DNA of 53,341 nucleotides from Candidatus Gastranaerophilales bacterium. Lineage in GTDB: Bacteria; Cyanobacteriota; Vampirovibrionia; Gastranaerophilales; Gastranaerophilaceae. The position numbers and the translations under genes are program-made. Positions 51,516 to 53,341 of the stretch are shown here, piece by piece (position 1 is the first letter of the stretch; every line of letters starts with the position of its first letter). The DNA lies in the NCBI GenBank assembly GCA_900767135.1, contig CAAFYU010000043.1, positions 1-53,341 of the forward strand, read 5' to 3'. The notes below the pieces were generated by a model. The model saw nothing but the letters and a program-made list of their open reading frames with translations, did not search any database and had not been told where the DNA came from.

Positions 51516-52037
51516 CTACCCTTTAAAGGCACCCCAAGCCTTTATCGTCCCTCGTTGGTACTTTATCAGATAATATTTCCCAGTCGGAACATATTCAATA
51601 GACGCTTCCATGTGAATTTCAGGTTCATCTGGTTTCATACCAACCTTAGAACGTTTTTCATTAGTATCTTTTCTTGCTTTTTCTTCTTTTTTCAACTCTT
51701 TTTTTACTTTTTTATTATTTAATCTTGCAGCCTCTGTCGCATCTTCCTCAATCTTAATGACAGGAATAACTGCCACAGGATTTTTAGATTGAATAAGAAT
51801 TAAAAAATCTCGCATATCAGAAAGTGCCAACTCATAATAACCGGAATTAATCACTCCTCCGGCATTATCAAAAAGCGGATCTGTTATAATCAAAGTCGGA
51901 TAATCAGAATCTTTCAAAGAATATCTAAAAATCGCCTGAGTGCCAACATAGTAACCGGAAGTTTCCTGCGGTTGCTGCGGATATGGTCTGACATTCGGGT
52001 GAGTCAAGACGTTTTCGGCAAAAACACCTTCCAACAT
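51516..52037 (-). CDS. Lys/Glu-rich protein of unknown function, coupled to rnpA
   Basis: A 173-aa protein whose ATG shares one base with the rnpA stop (TAATG). The N-terminal 95 residues look like a folded domain (TSGYYVGTQAIFRYSLKDSDYPTLIITDPL). A charged helix (NNKKVKKELKKEEKARKDTNEK) follows, then a short beta end (KYYLIKYQRGTIKAWGAF). No signal peptide. In most bacteria yidD stands here; this protein does not show its conserved features. Translational coupling suggests co-expression with RNase P protein. No family is recognised. Confidence 0.65.
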   Translation of the reverse strand: MLEGVFAENVLTHPNVRPYPQQPQETSGYYVGTQAIFRYSLKDSDYPTLIITDPLFDNAGGVINSGYYELALSDMRDFLILIQSKNPVAVIPVIKIEEDATEAARLNNKKVKKELKKEEKARKDTNEKRSKVGMKPDEPEIHMEASIEYVPTGKYYLIKYQRGTIKAWGAFKG

Positions 52038-52408
52038 TATTTTAACCTTTGTATAAGATTATTAATTATATTTTGAATTTCGTCAAAACTTTTGCCCAAA
52101 GCATGCTCCGTTCCGACAAAAATTAAAGAAAGATATTTTTGCGAATTTCCAAGTTCATTATTTTTTATTGCAAGTCTGTAACTTTCTCTCATCAAGCGTT
52201 TTAAACGATTTCGTTTCACTGCTCGCTTGTGAGTTTTTTTTGAAACAACAAACCCTACTTTTGTTGGGATATCTTCGTCTTTCTTTAAAATTCCGGCAAA
52301 CATAGTCACTCCACCCTTATGTGTGGAATTTTTTACTCTGTATGTTGCAGAAAAAGCTGCTTTATTTTTAAGTCTAAATTGTTTTGGTATCATTTTATAA
52401 ACTTTCAT
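52037..52408 (-). CDS. rnpA: Ribonuclease P protein component
   Basis: A protein of about 123 aa. The signature FVVSKKTHKRAVKRNRLKRLMRESYR (about 54-79) is the RNR motif that binds the RNase P RNA and pre-tRNA leader. The family core starts MIPKQFRLKNKAAF, so the true start may be the third Met (52399). 52408 is the ATG nearest the GGAGG and is only 2 nt from it; the exact start is unsure. It follows rpmH and overlaps the next gene by 1 bp. With RNase P RNA it matures the 5' ends of tRNAs. Confidence 0.92.
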   Translation of the reverse strand: MKVYKMIPKQFRLKNKAAFSATYRVKNSTHKGGVTMFAGILKKDEDIPTKVGFVVSKKTHKRAVKRNRLKRLMRESYRLAIKNNELGNSQKYLSLIFVGTEHALGKSFDEIQNIINNLIQRLK

Positions 52409-52542
52409 GTCCTCCACTTACGGGAGAACCGAAATCTTTGATTTCGAGAAGGGGGCTGACTAAAAAGCAACCGCTCATCTACTCACAACAATACAGCATG
52501 TCTAATAAAAAGACCTGCTGTATTTGAAGTATTTTTACTTAT

Positions 52543-52583
52543 TGAGATTCTTCGGGAATAACAGATTGTCCCCTCAGAATGAC
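52543..52583. repeat. Short dispersed repeat between rnpA and rpmH
   Basis: GAGATTCTTCGGGAATAACAG...TCCCCTCAGAATGAC is a divergent copy of the core seen at 13333-13376 and 46218-46315. The stretch 52418-52588 contains it and an imperfect palindrome, TACAGCA...TGCTGTA (52491-52522). Confidence 0.5.
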
Positions 52584-52588
52584 TGCAA

Positions 52589-52741
52589 TTAAGCACGTTT
52601 TTTAGCAGAGATAGCTAATTTATGACGGCCTTTTGCACGACGTCTGTTGATAACTTCTTGTCCGCCAGGGGTAGCCATTCTAGCTCTAAAACCGCTTACG
52701 TGTTGTCTTTTTACTTTCGTTCCTTCTAGTGTACGTCTCAT
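52589..52741 (-). CDS. rpmH: 50S ribosomal protein L34
   Basis: A 50-aa very basic protein, MRRTLEGTKVKRQHVSGFRA then RMATPGGQEVINRRRAKGRH, matching the L34 pattern (GFRxRMxTxxGRxVxxxRRxKGR). It is short and was found by reading the complement strand. AAAGGAA lies about 8 nt before the ATG. A promoter TTGACT-17-TACATT stands about 50 bp upstream. It is followed by rnpA, the usual order. No dnaA or oriC signals are in the window. Confidence 0.95.
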   Translation of the reverse strand: MRRTLEGTKVKRQHVSGFRARMATPGGQEVINRRRAKGRHKLAISAKKRA

Positions 52742-52838
52742 TTTTCTTTATTCCTTTTAATTTATATTTGTCGTATAATTCCAATGTAAATTAAAAAAAG
52801 ATAATAGTCAACTATTATGGAAAGACAGGTTAAATAAT
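52742..52838. promoter_or_regulatory. Divergent promoter region of rpmH and proC
   Basis: On the minus strand TTGACT, a 17-nt spacer and TACATT fit a sigma-70 promoter for rpmH. On the plus strand a TATAAT occurs at 52773-52778, without a strong -35 box, and could serve proC. Confidence 0.45.
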
Positions 52839-53341
52839 ATGAACAAAAAATGCAAAATCGGTTTTATCGGGTGTGGCAAAATGGCTAGTGCCATCATTAA
52901 AGGAACTCTTTCTTCAAAATTTGTTGCAAAAGAAAACATCAAAGGCTCAGAAGTAAATTGTGAAATTGCAGAATTAGCCTCTCAAAGACTTGGAATAGAC
53001 GTAATTACCGACAACAGAGCTCTTGTTATGGAAAGCGATATCGTATTTATCGCAACAAAACCTAACTATGCAGCTGAAATTTTGGAAGAAATCAAAGATG
53101 AATTGACTCCTGACAAACTTTTAGTTTCAATTTGTGCAGGCGTTTCAACTTCAAAAATCGAAAAAATCATCGGTTCACAAAGAGTTGTTCGTGTAATGCC
53201 AAACACTCCGGCACTTGTTTTGGAAGGTATGAGCGGAGTTTGCAAAGGTACTTATGCAAACGAAGAGGACGCCGAATTTGTTCTTGAACTACTTTCAAAT
53301 ATTGGAAAAGCCGTTGAAGTCAGTGAAGCTCAGATGGATAT
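52839..53341 (+). CDS. proC: Pyrroline-5-carboxylate reductase, 3'-truncated by window end
   Basis: The first 167 codons of a ProC-like protein. The N-terminal KIGFIGCGKMASAIIKG is the dinucleotide-binding Rossmann loop. FIATKPNYAAEILEEI and VRVMPNTPALVLEGMSGVCKG are the core ProC signatures, and the latter contacts the substrate. It reduces pyrroline-5-carboxylate to proline with NADPH. The ATG has ACAGG about 9 nt upstream. The remainder lies outside the window. Confidence 0.92.
   Translation, partial: MNKKCKIGFIGCGKMASAIIKGTLSSKFVAKENIKGSEVNCEIAELASQRLGIDVITDNRALVMESDIVFIATKPNYAAEILEEIKDELTPDKLLVSICAGVSTSKIEKIIGSQRVVRVMPNTPALVLEGMSGVCKGTYANEEDAEFVLELLSNIGKAVEVSEAQMD

Noticed and set aside
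13240..52590. CRISPR array
   Set aside because: Repeats are few, dispersed and irregularly spaced; no array of equal repeats and spacers and no cas genes were seen.
52742..52838. Replication origin near rpmH
   Set aside because: No dnaA gene and no cluster of TTATCCACA-like boxes are present in the 97-bp divergent region.

Overview
The window is a 53.3-kb AT-rich bacterial chromosome segment. It is most consistent with a non-photosynthetic relative of Cyanobacteria of the Vampirovibrionia / Gastranaerophilales (Melainabacteria) type, probably gut-associated. This placement is an inference from several signs: a Gram-negative envelope (autotransporter, a two-partner-secretion-type adhesin, lipoproteins), a large protein whose N-terminus resembles cyanobacterial DUF1822, and many small structural proteins that share short N-terminal 'FxG ... 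DxFE' motifs. Intergenic palindromic repeats are also abundant. No rRNA or other decisive phylogenetic marker lies in the window.

Layout. 1-2280: tRNA-Arg(UCU) and its terminator, then a small island (Fic protein, exported VRR-NUC nuclease, MuF-like phage head fragment) closed by a 48-bp near-perfect copy of the tRNA end and terminator. 2434-9361: radical SAM protein, TSCPD protein, secreted unknown, a 1399-aa autotransporter with Chlamydia Pmp-like repeats, and a small unknown. 9444-12341: exported TPR protein divergent from a Xer recombinase. 12352-16937: a pilin-like gene whose 5' end is cut by a repeat island, a 42-aa ORF, a GT2 glycosyltransferase, hpf, a small Cys-rich protein with a structured leader, and lineage-type unknowns. 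17002-24446: TPR protein, phage-virion-like protein, cysE and tyrS separated and bounded by two inverted MITE-like elements, a coiled-coil-ended lineage protein, and tsaC. 24471-31163: zinc-ribbon ATPase, sigma factor and a 1041-aa DUF1822-like/TonB-like membrane protein in one apparent operon with tsaC. 31331-37353: FxG membrane protein, engB, C_GCAxxG protein, crcB, an endonuclease IV-like TIM barrel, TPR protein, lipoprotein and GT2. 37323-42827: GT-C-like membrane protein, lepB, a polyprenyl synthase with an in-frame repeat insertion, a predicted EF-hand/HExxH metalloprotease and a small helical protein. 43074-48194: orphan histidine kinase, FxG-type proteins, mazG and helical proteins. 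48651-53341: a large filamentous adhesin, then the rpmH-rnpA block and the start of proC.

How the parts fit. Housekeeping genes (tyrS, cysE, tsaC, engB, hpf, lepB, rnpA, rpmH, mazG, proC) are scattered among lineage-specific surface and signalling genes. Cell-surface biology dominates: two large adhesins, a pilin-like protein, signal peptidase, two GT2 enzymes, a GT-C-like protein and polyprenyl diphosphate synthase are all consistent with an elaborate envelope. The most system-like unit is the operon coding for DUF1822/TonB-like protein, sigma factor, zinc-ribbon STAND-type ATPase and TsaC. The predicted gluzincin with an EF-hand, the in-frame repeat inside the polyprenyl synthase, the shared FxG/DxFE motif and the apparent AUU start of a TPR gene are further points worth following. 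All family assignments come from reading motifs by eye; no database search was possible.
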